DNA of 64,000 bases from Thalassovita mediterranea. GTDB lineage: Bacteria; Pseudomonadota; Alphaproteobacteria; Rhodobacterales; Rhodobacteraceae. The notes beneath the pieces are model-generated. The model was given only the letters and a program-made list of their open reading frames with translations. It was not told the DNA's origin and did not search any database. Location: assembly GCF_001458435.1 (NCBI RefSeq), contig NZ_CYSF01000003.1, forward strand, positions 62,001 through 126,000. Direction: 5' to 3'. The position numbers and the translations under genes are program-made. This document shows positions 1 to 7,721 of this stretch, piece after piece (positions within the stretch are counted from its first letter, which is position 1; every line of letters starts with the position of its first letter).

Positions 1-491
1 ATACGGGCACAGGCCAGCATAGCATAGGCCGCTTCGGGGATCATCGGCAGGTAGATGACAACACGGTCGCCTTTGCGCACGCCCAGCTCTTCCAGCACAT
101 TGGCCATACGGCAAACGCTGGTGTGCAGCTGTTTATAGGTGATGTGCTGCGCCGCCTCATCAGGATTGTCGGGCTCAAAGATGATCGCGGTCTGATCGCC
201 ACGGGTTTCCAGATGGCGGTCGATGCAGTTGGCCGCAACGTTCAGCGTGCCATCCTCAAACCACTTGATATCCACCTTGCCCGGTTCAAAGCTGGTGTTC
301 TTTACCTGGGTATAAGGTTTCATCCAGTCCAGACGTTTACCGTGTTCCGCCCAGAACCCTTCAGGGTCATTGATCGAGGCGTCATAAAGCGCGGCATACT
401 TTTCTGCATCGATATGCGCGGTTTTGGCGAATTCTTCGGAAACGGGGACGACTGATGGAGTCTGGGTTTCATTTGCGTGGTCAAGCGACAT
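1..491 (-). CDS. acs: Acetyl-CoA synthetase, N-terminal part (runs off window)
   Basis: About 163 N-terminal residues are visible and the gene continues past base 1. The protein begins [10 protein letters not shown] and contains the acyl-CoA synthetase N-terminal region ([19 protein letters not shown], then [19 protein letters not shown]) followed by the start of the AMP-binding fold ([25 protein letters not shown]). This is the classical Acs start, so the enzyme should convert acetate, ATP and CoA to acetyl-CoA in the cytoplasm. A strong ribosome site, AGGGAGGA, lies about 7 bases before the ATG and supports this start. The catalytic AMP-binding motifs lie outside the window. The upstream region is long and AT-rich and holds repeats that could be regulatory. 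Confidence 0.95.
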   Translation of the reverse strand, partial: MSLDHANETQTPSVVPVSEEFAKTAHIDAEKYAALYDASINDPEGFWAEHGKRLDWMKPYTQVKNTSFEPGKVDIKWFEDGTLNVAANCIDRHLETRGDQTAIIFEPDNPDEAAQHITYKQLHTSVCRMANVLEELGVRKGDRVVIYLPMIPEAAYAMLACAR

Positions 492-1002
492 GCGTACTTC
501 CTCCCTTGCGCTATGGTGTCTCGCGCTTCGGGCCTCCACTCCCAAATCGCAGACAAGTGCGTTGACCGAAAGGATACGCAAAAATGAAAATATTGTAATA
601 ATGGATTATTTTAATTGATGTTTTTTGTAAAATTTTTTCCACACATGTAGAAATTTTGTAAATCCACCCAACCGAAATTCGCAAATTGCCCGAAAAGTAG
701 TCACTTTTCCTGTCAAAGGATTCACGCAGTTTCGGCCACATTAACCACAGACAAATCCTAACTAACCAAGGGCACCACCCATTGTTAGCGCTACATCAAC
801 AGACAATCATTGGATGCAACGCCGTATCCCCCACATAACACGCAGGCCCAAGCACCACAGATTGCGCGCAAAAGGCGATATTTACTACCTAGACCTCTCT
901 TTACGTGCTAACCAGTTTGCACACTCACACACGGGCCCACCCGCCCATGCGTGCCGGCGCTCTTATTTTCAACGCGCTCGACACGCCCCGCAGGAGCATG
1001 AC
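492..1002. promoter_or_regulatory. Long intergenic region between acs and apbE-like gene
   Basis: This 511-base divergent gap has no convincing gene. Its part nearest acs (about 580-670) is markedly AT-rich compared with the rest of the window. It holds a perfect palindrome with a 2-base spacer, AATAATGGATTATT (597-610), and two direct copies of TTTTGTAAA (623-631 and 654-662) spaced 31 bases apart, close to three helical turns. The arrangement looks like a controlled promoter region for acs. The half-site resembles TTTGCAAA, which I recall as the target of ScfR/RamB-type short-chain acyl-CoA regulators; that link is inference. Confidence 0.45.
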
Positions 1003-1911
1003 ATGACCAGCCTGACCCCGCCGGAGCTTGCACCGTTAACGGATATTGATCTGAACTGGACGCACACACCAATGCGCTGGCAAGGCGCCGCGCTGGGTGC
1101 TGAGGTTGCGCTGATCCTGGACGCCCCGCGTTTAGAGGCAGAAGCCGCAGTCCAGCACGCAGAGATGACGCTGGAAAACATAACCATGCAATTCAACCTG
1201 TTTGATGACAGCAGTCAGCTACAGCAGTTGAACCAGACGGGCACACTGAACGCACCATCCGCCATGTTTCTGGACCTATGTTCTATTGCGACCAGACTGC
1301 ATGTGGCCACGAACGGACTGTTTGATCCAACAATCCAACCCCTATGGCGGGCACTGTTCGAAGGCACCCCCGCCCATCTGGCCCGACCGCGCATCGGCTG
1401 GAACCAACTGGACATCAGCGCTGGGGCGATCACATTAGGCCCGGACCAGAACATCAGCTTCAATGGCGTCGCACAGGGGTTTGCCACTGACATTCTGACC
1501 AAAGCGCTGAAAGAGCTGGGGGTCAAACAGGCCGCAATCCAACTGGGCGAACTGGCCATCATCGGCGGACCAGCATCAGTACCGCTGGCACACCCCCTGC
1601 CCGACGGCACCAAGAGCATCGCGATGCATGACGGCGCGCTCAGCCTGTCTATTCCGCGTCGCGTTGCGCTTGGGCGGTATGGACATATCCTGCACCCGCA
1701 CGGCCTGCCAGCCAAAGCGGGCTGGCCCTGGGTCGCGGTCGAAGCCAGCAGCGCCGCAATAGCAGATGGGGCTTCGACGGCTTTTACCTTGATGACCGTA
1801 CGCGAAATTGAACAGGCGCTGGAACACCTGCCGGAAATCAGCCGCGTCCGCATCCTGCGCGAAGATGGTCACATCCACGACCTAAAACCGCGCGCGACCG
1901 CGACGCTCTAG
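1003..1911 (+). CDS. ApbE-like FAD:protein FMN transferase homologue
   Basis: The 302-residue protein has the ApbE fold order: an N-terminal region with MTLENITMQFNLFDDSSQL, a middle FNGVAQGFATDIL, and a C-terminal ADGASTAFTLM that matches the metal and flavin binding end of the family. ApbE proteins transfer FMN from FAD to a threonine or serine of a target flavoprotein, usually outside the cytoplasm. The usual Lys of the GIAKGYA motif is Gln here, so activity is not certain. No lipoprotein signal is seen. The ATG at 1003 follows AGGAG by 6 bases; longer upstream starts lack such a site and encode an unfamily-like extension. No RnfG, NqrC or other flavinylation target is adjacent, although a membrane flavoprotein lies at 11.4 kb. 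Confidence 0.7.
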   Translation: MTSLTPPELAPLTDIDLNWTHTPMRWQGAALGAEVALILDAPRLEAEAAVQHAEMTLENITMQFNLFDDSSQLQQLNQTGTLNAPSAMFLDLCSIATRLHVATNGLFDPTIQPLWRALFEGTPAHLARPRIGWNQLDISAGAITLGPDQNISFNGVAQGFATDILTKALKELGVKQAAIQLGELAIIGGPASVPLAHPLPDGTKSIAMHDGALSLSIPRRVALGRYGHILHPHGLPAKAGWPWVAVEASSAAIADGASTAFTLMTVREIEQALEHLPEISRVRILREDGHIHDLKPRATATL

Positions 1912-1942
1912 CACTATTGCGCCACGCCTGAGCGCGACCAGA

Positions 1943-2317
1943 TCACCCGAACCAGAGGGTCCCTGCAATCGGGGATCGGCTACAGGCCGCCACCAGCGTC
2001 ATCTCACGCTGAACAGGCACCTCCGACGATCTGAATTGCACATCACGATATTGCGGCGCAAATTCGACCGTGACGCGGTTGCGTTCACGGGTGCGCAATT
2101 TTGCCCGCCCGCCAGCAAAGGATGCGTATTTCCCACTGTTCAAATCGCGCACCACGAACACGTAGTCGCGAAAATCACATCTATTGTCCAAAGTGATTTC
2201 GGCCACGATCACATCGCGGCTGGGCCACATCAGATCACCTAGCTCATACCAGAACTGATAGGCACTCAGGGATGTCACCCCAGCGGTGATCAAAGCCCCG
2301 ACAATTTTTGCAGACAT
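1943..2317 (-). CDS. Hypothetical protein with N-terminal membrane anchor
   Basis: This is a 124-residue protein I do not recognise. Residues about 3-20 (AKIVGALITAGVTSLSAY) form one hydrophobic segment that may be a signal anchor. The rest is a soluble, mostly beta-looking domain rich in charged residues, with two Cys (in NRCDFRD and VAACSRS) that could pair if the domain is periplasmic. It is convergent with the ApbE-like gene, with 31 bases between the stops, and is separated from the permease gene upstream in position by about 190 bases. Codon use looks like its neighbours. Function unknown. Confidence 0.6.
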   Translation of the reverse strand: MSAKIVGALITAGVTSLSAYQFWYELGDLMWPSRDVIVAEITLDNRCDFRDYVFVVRDLNSGKYASFAGGRAKLRTRERNRVTVEFAPQYRDVQFRSSEVPVQREMTLVAACSRSPIAGTLWFG

Positions 2318-2477
2318 TTTCCAGACTCCATCCGGATCAGATAATTATACCGCCCCGGTATCCCCCCGCGGCTTGGTCCCATATCCTTTAACGACCGCAA
2401 CCACGGCGGTCTGAGTGGAAATATCGGAAAAGTCAGGAAAAATTCTGCAGCGCGGAAAAATCACGCTCGGGGTGCGC

Positions 2478-2501
2478 GTCGGGGCACCAATGCGCCCCGA
2501 C
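2478..2501 (-). terminator. Stem-loop after NCS1 permease
   Basis: A perfect 8-base-pair stem GTCGGGGC/GCCCCGAC with an 8-base loop lies 10 bases after the permease stop. There is no clear T-run, so it may be a weak terminator or an mRNA-end protector. Confidence 0.5.
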
Positions 2502-2510
2502 ACTATAATC

Positions 2511-3980
2511 TTAGCGCGCCATCACGCGTGACAGCAGCAAATAGGCCGCACCGGCCACAAACAGGCCCACGAACCAGGCATAGGTGTAGATGGTGGCAAA
2601 GAAATCCGATGTGCCATCAGACAGACCAACACCGACCAGGAAACCCGGAAGATTCGGCAGAATACCGATGATCAGGGCAAACACACCGGCCCAGTTGGTG
2701 CCGTTTTTGCCAGAATAGATACCGTCCGACTTGAACAGATCCGCCACTTTTAGCTTGGTTTTGCGCAGCAGGTAGTAATCCGCCAGCATGATCCCCGCGA
2801 TCGGGCCCAACAGCGCCGAATAGGCCAGAAGCCAGCCAACAATGTGGTTGACCAGAACCCATGGGAACATCACCAGACCGATGCCTGCGGTGATGTAGCC
2901 ACCACGTTTCAGGTTGATCTTGCTGGGGGCGAGGTTGGCAAAACCGTGCGCAGGCGCGACCACATTGGCCGCAAGGTTGGTAGTCAGGGTCGCCACGATC
3001 AGCGCAAACAGTGCGATCAGGATCGACGCGCCGCCCATACGTTCTGCCAGTTGGATCGGATCCCAGATCGCTTCGCCATAGATCACCACAGTGGCCGAGG
3101 TCACGGCAGACGCGATAAAGGCAAACAGCGCCATGGGGATCGGCAGACCGACCAGCTGACCGATGAACTGGTCCTTCTGGCTGCGCGCATGGCGGGTGAA
3201 ATCAGGGATGTTCAGCGCCAGCGTGGCCCAGAACCCGATCATGCCCGTCAGGCTGGGCCAGAACACCTGCCAGAACTCACCTTCGCGCGGCTGACCGGCA
3301 TCAAAGGCACTGGGCGTGGACAGCATTTCACCAAAGCCGCCAGCATTTACATAGGCCCAGTAGAGCAGCGCCAGCCCCATCGCCAACAGGAAGGGCGCGG
3401 CGTAGGTTTCCAGCCAGCGGATCGCCTCGGTCCCGTTTTTGATGAAATAGACATGCAGCGCCCAGAAGGCGACGAAACAGGCGAACTCGCCCCCCGAAAT
3501 GCCAAGGATCGGCAGCGGATCAGACGCCAGCGCGCCGCCCATCAGCGTGTTCAGGATCACAAAGATCGCAGACCCGCCCACCCATGTCTGAATGCCGAAC
3601 CAGCCGCAGGCCACAATACCGCGCGCAACCGCTGGGATCTTGGCCCCCGCAGGCCCGAAGGAAGAGCGCAGCAGAACCGGAAACGGGATGCCATATTTGG
3701 TGCCCGCATGACCGACCAAGACCATCGGGATCAGCACAATGGCGTTTGCCAACAAAATGGTGGTGACCGCTTGATCCCAGCTCATGCCGGAATCAATCAA
3801 GTAAGAGGCCAGCAGGTAAGTCGGAATACAAACCACCATGCCCACCCACAGGGCGGCAATCGATACCCAGCCCCAGGTGCGCTCTGCTGCGGTGGTGGGC
3901 AGCTGGTCTTCGTTATACAGTGTCGGGTCCAGCCCCGCGAGGTCCGGCCGTGCGCCGGGCTGCGTTGTTGCGTCAGTCAC
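2511..3980 (-). CDS. NCS1-family permease (nucleobase/hydantoin type)
   Basis: The 489-residue protein has about 12 hydrophobic segments and NCS1 landmarks: ERTWGWVSIAALWVGM near residue 33, the KYGIPFPVLLRSSFG loop, and CGWFGIQTWVGG, the region that lines the substrate site in the Mhp1 and CodB group. It should import a nucleobase, allantoin or hydantoin-like compound with a cation; the substrate cannot be set from sequence. Translation starts at GTG, with GAGGGA about 7 bases upstream. It is a single-gene unit with its own promoter (3998-4026) in whose spacer a palindrome sits, so it is probably regulated. No catabolic enzyme for pyrimidines or purines is next to it. Confidence 0.88.
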   Translation of the reverse strand: MTDATTQPGARPDLAGLDPTLYNEDQLPTTAAERTWGWVSIAALWVGMVVCIPTYLLASYLIDSGMSWDQAVTTILLANAIVLIPMVLVGHAGTKYGIPFPVLLRSSFGPAGAKIPAVARGIVACGWFGIQTWVGGSAIFVILNTLMGGALASDPLPILGISGGEFACFVAFWALHVYFIKNGTEAIRWLETYAAPFLLAMGLALLYWAYVNAGGFGEMLSTPSAFDAGQPREGEFWQVFWPSLTGMIGFWATLALNIPDFTRHARSQKDQFIGQLVGLPIPMALFAFIASAVTSATVVIYGEAIWDPIQLAERMGGASILIALFALIVATLTTNLAANVVAPAHGFANLAPSKINLKRGGYITAGIGLVMFPWVLVNHIVGWLLAYSALLGPIAGIMLADYYLLRKTKLKVADLFKSDGIYSGKNGTNWAGVFALIIGILPNLPGFLVGVGLSDGTSDFFATIYTYAWFVGLFVAGAAYLLLSRVMAR

Positions 3981-3997
3981 TTAATGTCCCTCATATT

Positions 3998-4026
3998 ATT
4001 ATATGTCAGACACTTGCACGACGCAA
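3998..4026 (-). promoter_or_regulatory. Promoter of NCS1 permease with embedded palindrome
   Basis: Read on the minus strand this is TTGCGT, a 17-base spacer, then a perfect TATAAT. The palindrome TGTCTGACA (4004-4012) occupies the spacer directly against the -10 box, a typical place for a repressor. The leader to the GTG start would be only about 10-15 bases. The same 9-base palindrome occurs twice at the start of the GntR gene near 30.6 kb. Confidence 0.6.
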
Positions 4027-4180
4027 TTGATGCAAATTTCGCCACTTACTACTCAGCGCAGCGCGACAGCGGCGTGTAAACACCGGACGGATCGGGGCAG
4101 CGATGGCAGGAATGGACAGGCACCAGATCAGGGCGCGCAGTATCATCAAAACTGCGCTTTATACCGGAACGATTGCAGCG

Positions 4181-5101
4181 TCACGCGGAAAACACCTGCG
4201 CCAGTTCGTCATGATCACCCTGCGTCGCGATCCACTGGCAAAAGCTGCGCAGAGCGGTGCGCATCTTATCGTCGCGCCGCAGGCACAGGTAATACCCCGT
4301 CCCTAAATCACAGGCCCCGCCCGGCCAGCGTTCCAGCGCCCCGTCCCGTTCCAGCCCACTGGTGATAGACCGCCAGCCCAGCATCAAACCGCGCCCGTCC
4401 AGTGCCGCCTGCACAGCCTGCACATAGTTATCAAACACCTGCCCGCGCCCTGCCGCGCGACCCAGATCGCGGTGGCGGAAATACTCATCCCAACTGGCCC
4501 AATGATGCGCCTCAGGTCGGCGCACATGGATCAGGGGAACCGCCGCCAAATGGCGCCCCTCGCGCAGGGCATCCGCGATCAGATCAGGGGCACCCACAGG
4601 ACAGATCTCTTCCGCGAACAGCTGATGGGACGCGCTGTCACGCCAATTGCCTGCCCCATAGCGCAGCGCCAGATCAATACCGCTGGTCAGCGCGGGCAGA
4701 TCCGACGGCGGGGCCTGCACGTTCACGGTAATTTCTGGGTGCAGCGCATAAAACTGCGGCAGTCGCGGCATCAACCAATAGGTCGCCATGCCCAGCGTAC
4801 AGGACAGGGTGATCTGCATTTCATCCGCCATCTGCGCCGCCCGTAATTCCGCCACAGCCGCCGCAATCTGACCAAGGCCCGCATCCACCGCCCAGGCCAA
4901 CTGCTGCCCCGCCTCTGTCAGGCGGGCCGGTTTGCGGCTGCGATCAAACAGGGTGACGCCAATATCCGCCTCCAACGTCTTGAGCGCCTGCGTCACCGCA
5001 GGGCGCGTCACGTTCAGCCGCGCGGCCGCCTCCTGCATGGAGCCAAGGCGCGCAACCTCAGCAAAAGTAGCCAACAGGCGCAACGGCGGCAGATCATTCA
5101 T
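4181..5101 (-). CDS. LysR-family transcriptional regulator (GcvA-like)
   Basis: At 306 residues the protein has normal LysR length. The N-terminal winged helix-turn-helix is clear (residues about 8-66: SMQEAAARLNVTRPAVTQAL, then LFDRSRKPARLTEAG), followed by a substrate-binding domain with the ITLSCTLGMATYWLMPRLPQF segment typical of GcvA-type members. It is divergent from the oxygenase-aldolase pair starting at 5222, the usual arrangement for a LysR regulator and its target. The 120-base gap holds two AAGTTAA repeats next to the regulator start. The permease behind it is on the same strand but about 200 bases away with its own promoter. Confidence 0.9.
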   Translation of the reverse strand: MNDLPPLRLLATFAEVARLGSMQEAAARLNVTRPAVTQALKTLEADIGVTLFDRSRKPARLTEAGQQLAWAVDAGLGQIAAAVAELRAAQMADEMQITLSCTLGMATYWLMPRLPQFYALHPEITVNVQAPPSDLPALTSGIDLALRYGAGNWRDSASHQLFAEEICPVGAPDLIADALREGRHLAAVPLIHVRRPEAHHWASWDEYFRHRDLGRAAGRGQVFDNYVQAVQAALDGRGLMLGWRSITSGLERDGALERWPGGACDLGTGYYLCLRRDDKMRTALRSFCQWIATQGDHDELAQVFSA

Positions 5102-5111
5102 GGCACAGCCT

Positions 5112-5129
5112 AAGTTAATTTCAAGTTAA
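5112..5129. promoter_or_regulatory. Candidate LysR operator, tandem AAGTTAA
   Basis: AAGTTAA occurs at 5112-5118 and 5123-5129, a spacing of 11 bases or one helical turn, ending in the palindrome GTTAAC. It lies 11-28 bases upstream of the LysR start in the divergent gap, where autoregulation and control of the oxygenase gene could combine. Confidence 0.4.
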
Positions 5130-5221
5130 CATCATCAAAATGCAATCGGCCTTTTTTCGCACCAGTTGTCAACCAATACTGATCCTAAAGAGACACCCGC
5201 GAACAATAAGGCACGTGCGAT

Positions 5222-6382
5222 ATGAACATCCCCGCCCCTGTAAGACATCCTGAAACACCCGCCGCCGCAACGGTGCGACTGGCCGACAAGGGCCTGTATC
5301 TGCCACTGCCAGATCAGGGCGAGGCCTATTTCAACTATCACTGGCTGCGTGACAATTGCCCCAGCTCCTTTGATGCAGGCACGCGCGAACGCAGCTTTGA
5401 CATCTTCCATCTGGACGCGGCGCCCCGCGCTGCGCAGGCTGTGATCGACGCTGATACGCTGGTCATCGACTGGCAGGGCGAAGATCACCAGTCCCGCTTT
5501 CCACTGACACTTCTGGCCAGCTACACCACGGGTCGCCCACGCAAGGATCCCGCCGACAAACGCCGCCGCGCCTGGTACAGCAATCACTACGCCGATGTTG
5601 CCCGTTTTTCCCAACCTGATCTGATGGCACAGGACCAAAAGGTCGCCGCATGGATTGAGGCGCTGTTGATCGAAGGCGTGGCCATTATCACCGACATGCC
5701 CGACACAGACGCCGGACTGACAGAGCTGGCCGAACGGATCGGCACGGTCCGCCCGACGTTCTTTGGCAGCTATTTTGACGTCAAAACCCACATCAATCCC
5801 ACCAACACCGCCTTTACCGCTGCCGCGCTGGAACTGCACACAGACACCCCCGCCGAAGAACACGCGCCCGGCATTCAGTTTCTGCATTGTCGCGCCAATT
5901 CCGTTGAAGGGGGCCGCAACCTGTTTGGCGACGGTGTGGCAGTTGCCAATGACTTCCGCGCCCGTGATCCCGAAGGCTTCCGCCTGCTGAGTGAGACAGA
6001 GATCCCGTTTTATTGCGAACATGACACCTACGACATGCGGTCGCGTCAGCGGGTGATCGAACTGGACGAACATGGCGAGGTGTCGGGCCTGACCATCAGC
6101 CAGCACATGCTGGACATGATCGACCTGCCGCAGGAATTTCTGGATGACTACTACCCCGCCTTCTGCCGTTTTGGCCGGATGCTGCAAGAAGAGAAATACG
6201 TCATGCGCTTTACCTTGCACGCAGGCGAATGCATCGTGTTTGACAACCACCGTATCGTGCATGGGCGCGCGGCTTACACCGCCTCTAGCGGGGATCGTTA
6301 CCTGCGCGGCTGCTACACGGATCGCGCTGAAATGCGGTCCACCTATCGTGCGCTGACAACCGAAGGACGGTTCAAATCATGA
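5222..6382 (+). CDS. Gamma-butyrobetaine hydroxylase-like 2-oxoglutarate/Fe(II) dioxygenase
   Basis: The 386-residue protein has the two-domain layout of the gamma-butyrobetaine/trimethyllysine dioxygenase family. Residues about 18-100 form the GBBH-like N-terminal domain (FNYHWLRDNCPSSFD, RERSFDIFHLD). Residues about 140-380 form the TauD-type barrel. The iron triad is visible as H206-x-D208 (ELHTDTP) and H347 (RIVHGR), with R362 placed to bind 2-oxoglutarate. The N-terminal zinc Cys cluster of human BBOX1 (CPCSDC) is reduced to one Cys (C46), so zinc binding there is probably lost. Reaction: hydroxylation of a trimethylammonium-type or other substrate in the cytoplasm; true substrate unknown. 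Its TGA overlaps the aldolase ATG. Confidence 0.85.
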   Translation: MNIPAPVRHPETPAAATVRLADKGLYLPLPDQGEAYFNYHWLRDNCPSSFDAGTRERSFDIFHLDAAPRAAQAVIDADTLVIDWQGEDHQSRFPLTLLASYTTGRPRKDPADKRRRAWYSNHYADVARFSQPDLMAQDQKVAAWIEALLIEGVAIITDMPDTDAGLTELAERIGTVRPTFFGSYFDVKTHINPTNTAFTAAALELHTDTPAEEHAPGIQFLHCRANSVEGGRNLFGDGVAVANDFRARDPEGFRLLSETEIPFYCEHDTYDMRSRQRVIELDEHGEVSGLTISQHMLDMIDLPQEFLDDYYPAFCRFGRMLQEEKYVMRFTLHAGECIVFDNHRIVHGRAAYTASSGDRYLRGCYTDRAEMRSTYRALTTEGRFKS

Positions 6383-7137
6383 AGGATGCTGCCATGACTG
6401 CCCCCACCCCGATTGATGAACACAGCCTGCGTCAGGATCTGGCGGCCGCGTTTCGCCTGTGCCACAAGTTTGGCTGGTCCGAAAGCGTCTCCAACCATTT
6501 CAGCGCTGCGGTCAGTGCAGACGGGCGCAAGATCCTGCTCAACCCACGTTGGCAGCACTTTGCCACGCTGAAAGCCAGCGATCTGTTGCTGCTGGATGTG
6601 GATGATCCAGAGGTGATGCAGGGCCCCGACGCGCCCGACCCATCGGCTTGGGCGGTGCATGGAACACTGCACCGCGAATTGCCCGAGGCGCGGGTGATCC
6701 TACATTGCCATTCCCCATACGCCACCGCACTGGCCTGCCTGAAGGATCCGACGCTGCTGCCGCTGGATAACAATACCGCACGGTTTTACGGCAAAACCGG
6801 CTATGATCTGGAATTCGGCGGTATTTCCGACACCGCCGAAGAGGGCGCGCATCTGGCCCATGCGATGAAGGGCAACGTTGCCTTGGTGATGGGCAACCAC
6901 GGCGTATCCATTGCGGGCGACACCGTGGCGCGCGCGTTTGAGGATCTGTATTTCTTTGAAAAGGCAGCACAGACGCAGATCATGGCCCTGTCCACCGGCC
7001 AACCGCTGGCGGTTTTATCAGATGCAGTGGCGCAGAACACCGCCGATGGCTGGGCCGGATATGAAGGCGCGGCGGATCGTCATTTCGATTATCTGAAATC
7101 CACCCTCGATGCCGAAGATCCCAGCTGGCGCGACTGA
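6379..7137 (+). CDS. Class II aldolase/adducin family protein
   Basis: The 252-residue protein carries the zinc-binding His set of class II aldolases: H109-C-H111 (ILHCHSPYAT) and H174 (MGNHGVSIAG). The catalytic Glu of FucA-type enzymes (in the motif SSEW) corresponds here to Ala90 in PSAW, as in adducin-like members, so classical sugar-phosphate cleavage is doubtful. It overlaps the oxygenase stop by ATGA and is surely co-transcribed, so the two probably act on one pathway: hydroxylation followed by carbon-carbon cleavage or dehydration would be a natural pairing, but this is inference. A second start at 6394 has AAGGA 7 bases upstream and is equally plausible. Confidence 0.85.
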   Translation: MKDAAMTAPTPIDEHSLRQDLAAAFRLCHKFGWSESVSNHFSAAVSADGRKILLNPRWQHFATLKASDLLLLDVDDPEVMQGPDAPDPSAWAVHGTLHRELPEARVILHCHSPYATALACLKDPTLLPLDNNTARFYGKTGYDLEFGGISDTAEEGAHLAHAMKGNVALVMGNHGVSIAGDTVARAFEDLYFFEKAAQTQIMALSTGQPLAVLSDAVAQNTADGWAGYEGAADRHFDYLKSTLDAEDPSWRD

Positions 7138-7159
7138 AGCAGCCGCGCACCAAACGACA

Positions 7160-7194
7160 CTGTATCGGCCCCTGTCTTCAGCTGGCCGATACAG
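7160..7194. terminator. Stem-loop between convergent genes
   Basis: A perfect 11-base-pair inverted repeat, CTGTATCGGCC (7160-7170) and GGCCGATACAG (7184-7194), with a 13-base loop. It lies between the aldolase stop and the membrane protein and overlaps the last codons of the latter. There is no T-run on either side. Confidence 0.6.
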
Positions 7195-7480
7195 CCAATC
7201 CCAGACTACCCAGAACCCCAATCAGCAATGACCAGCGCCCCAACTTGCCACGCAGACTTTTCACTGCATCAGCAGGCGCCAAAACCAAGGCCCCCAGCAG
7301 CAGGCTGATACCGACCCCGAAGGCAAAGAACACCTTGCCCATCAGGATTTTGTAGGCCCAGATCGACCCGTCATCACCACTGGCTCCCCAAGTCATCGCA
7401 CCTGCAAGCGCCAGAACCATTGCCGCCAGCCCCCACCAGAGAAGCCGACGCGAACCTGAATTTTTCGTTCCGTTTGCCAT
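7178..7480 (-). CDS. Small membrane protein of unknown function
   Basis: The 100-residue protein starts MANGTKNSGSRRLLWWG. It has three hydrophobic segments: residues about 12-31, 44-67 and 83-100. No family is recognised. The ATG at 7480 is chosen because GGGAGG lies 7 bases upstream; a longer reading to 7594 would add a Cys- and Arg-rich stretch with no ribosome site. It lies 241 bases downstream of the DUF5666 gene on the same strand, and that gap holds no gene. Confidence 0.65.
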   Translation of the reverse strand: MANGTKNSGSRRLLWWGLAAMVLALAGAMTWGASGDDGSIWAYKILMGKVFFAFGVGISLLLGALVLAPADAVKSLRGKLGRWSLLIGVLGSLGLAVSAS

Positions 7481-7721
7481 CCAAAAACCTCCCGCACACA
7501 AAACCAGATGGGCCAAGCCCCACACCGCCAACCCGTTGCACCGATCACCAAACCGCATAGGCCGCAACGGACAGTTGGCGTTGTTTCTCCTCACCTAAGA
7601 TGATTTTGGCTGAAAACCACCCAGCGCCAAAGGCGCGAAAGGTGATCCAAGACGCCAATTTGTCGGCACCCCCAAACCTATTGGTAGGATCAACGTGAAT
7701 GGATCGACCCGACGCCGGAAA

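Noticed and set aside
680-691. The 12-mer CGCAAATTGCCC shared by the acs upstream region and the mtbC upstream region (52999-53010)
   Set aside because: Exact 12-base repeats are expected by chance many times in 64 kb, and the flanks do not match.
2844-4079. A 411-codon plus-strand frame opposite the NCS1 permease
   Set aside because: Composition is Gln/His/Arg/Gly-rich with no motif, and the permease on the other strand is certain.
5135-6262. A 375-codon minus-strand frame opposite the oxygenase
   Set aside because: The oxygenase has clear catalytic motifs in the other frame; this one has none.
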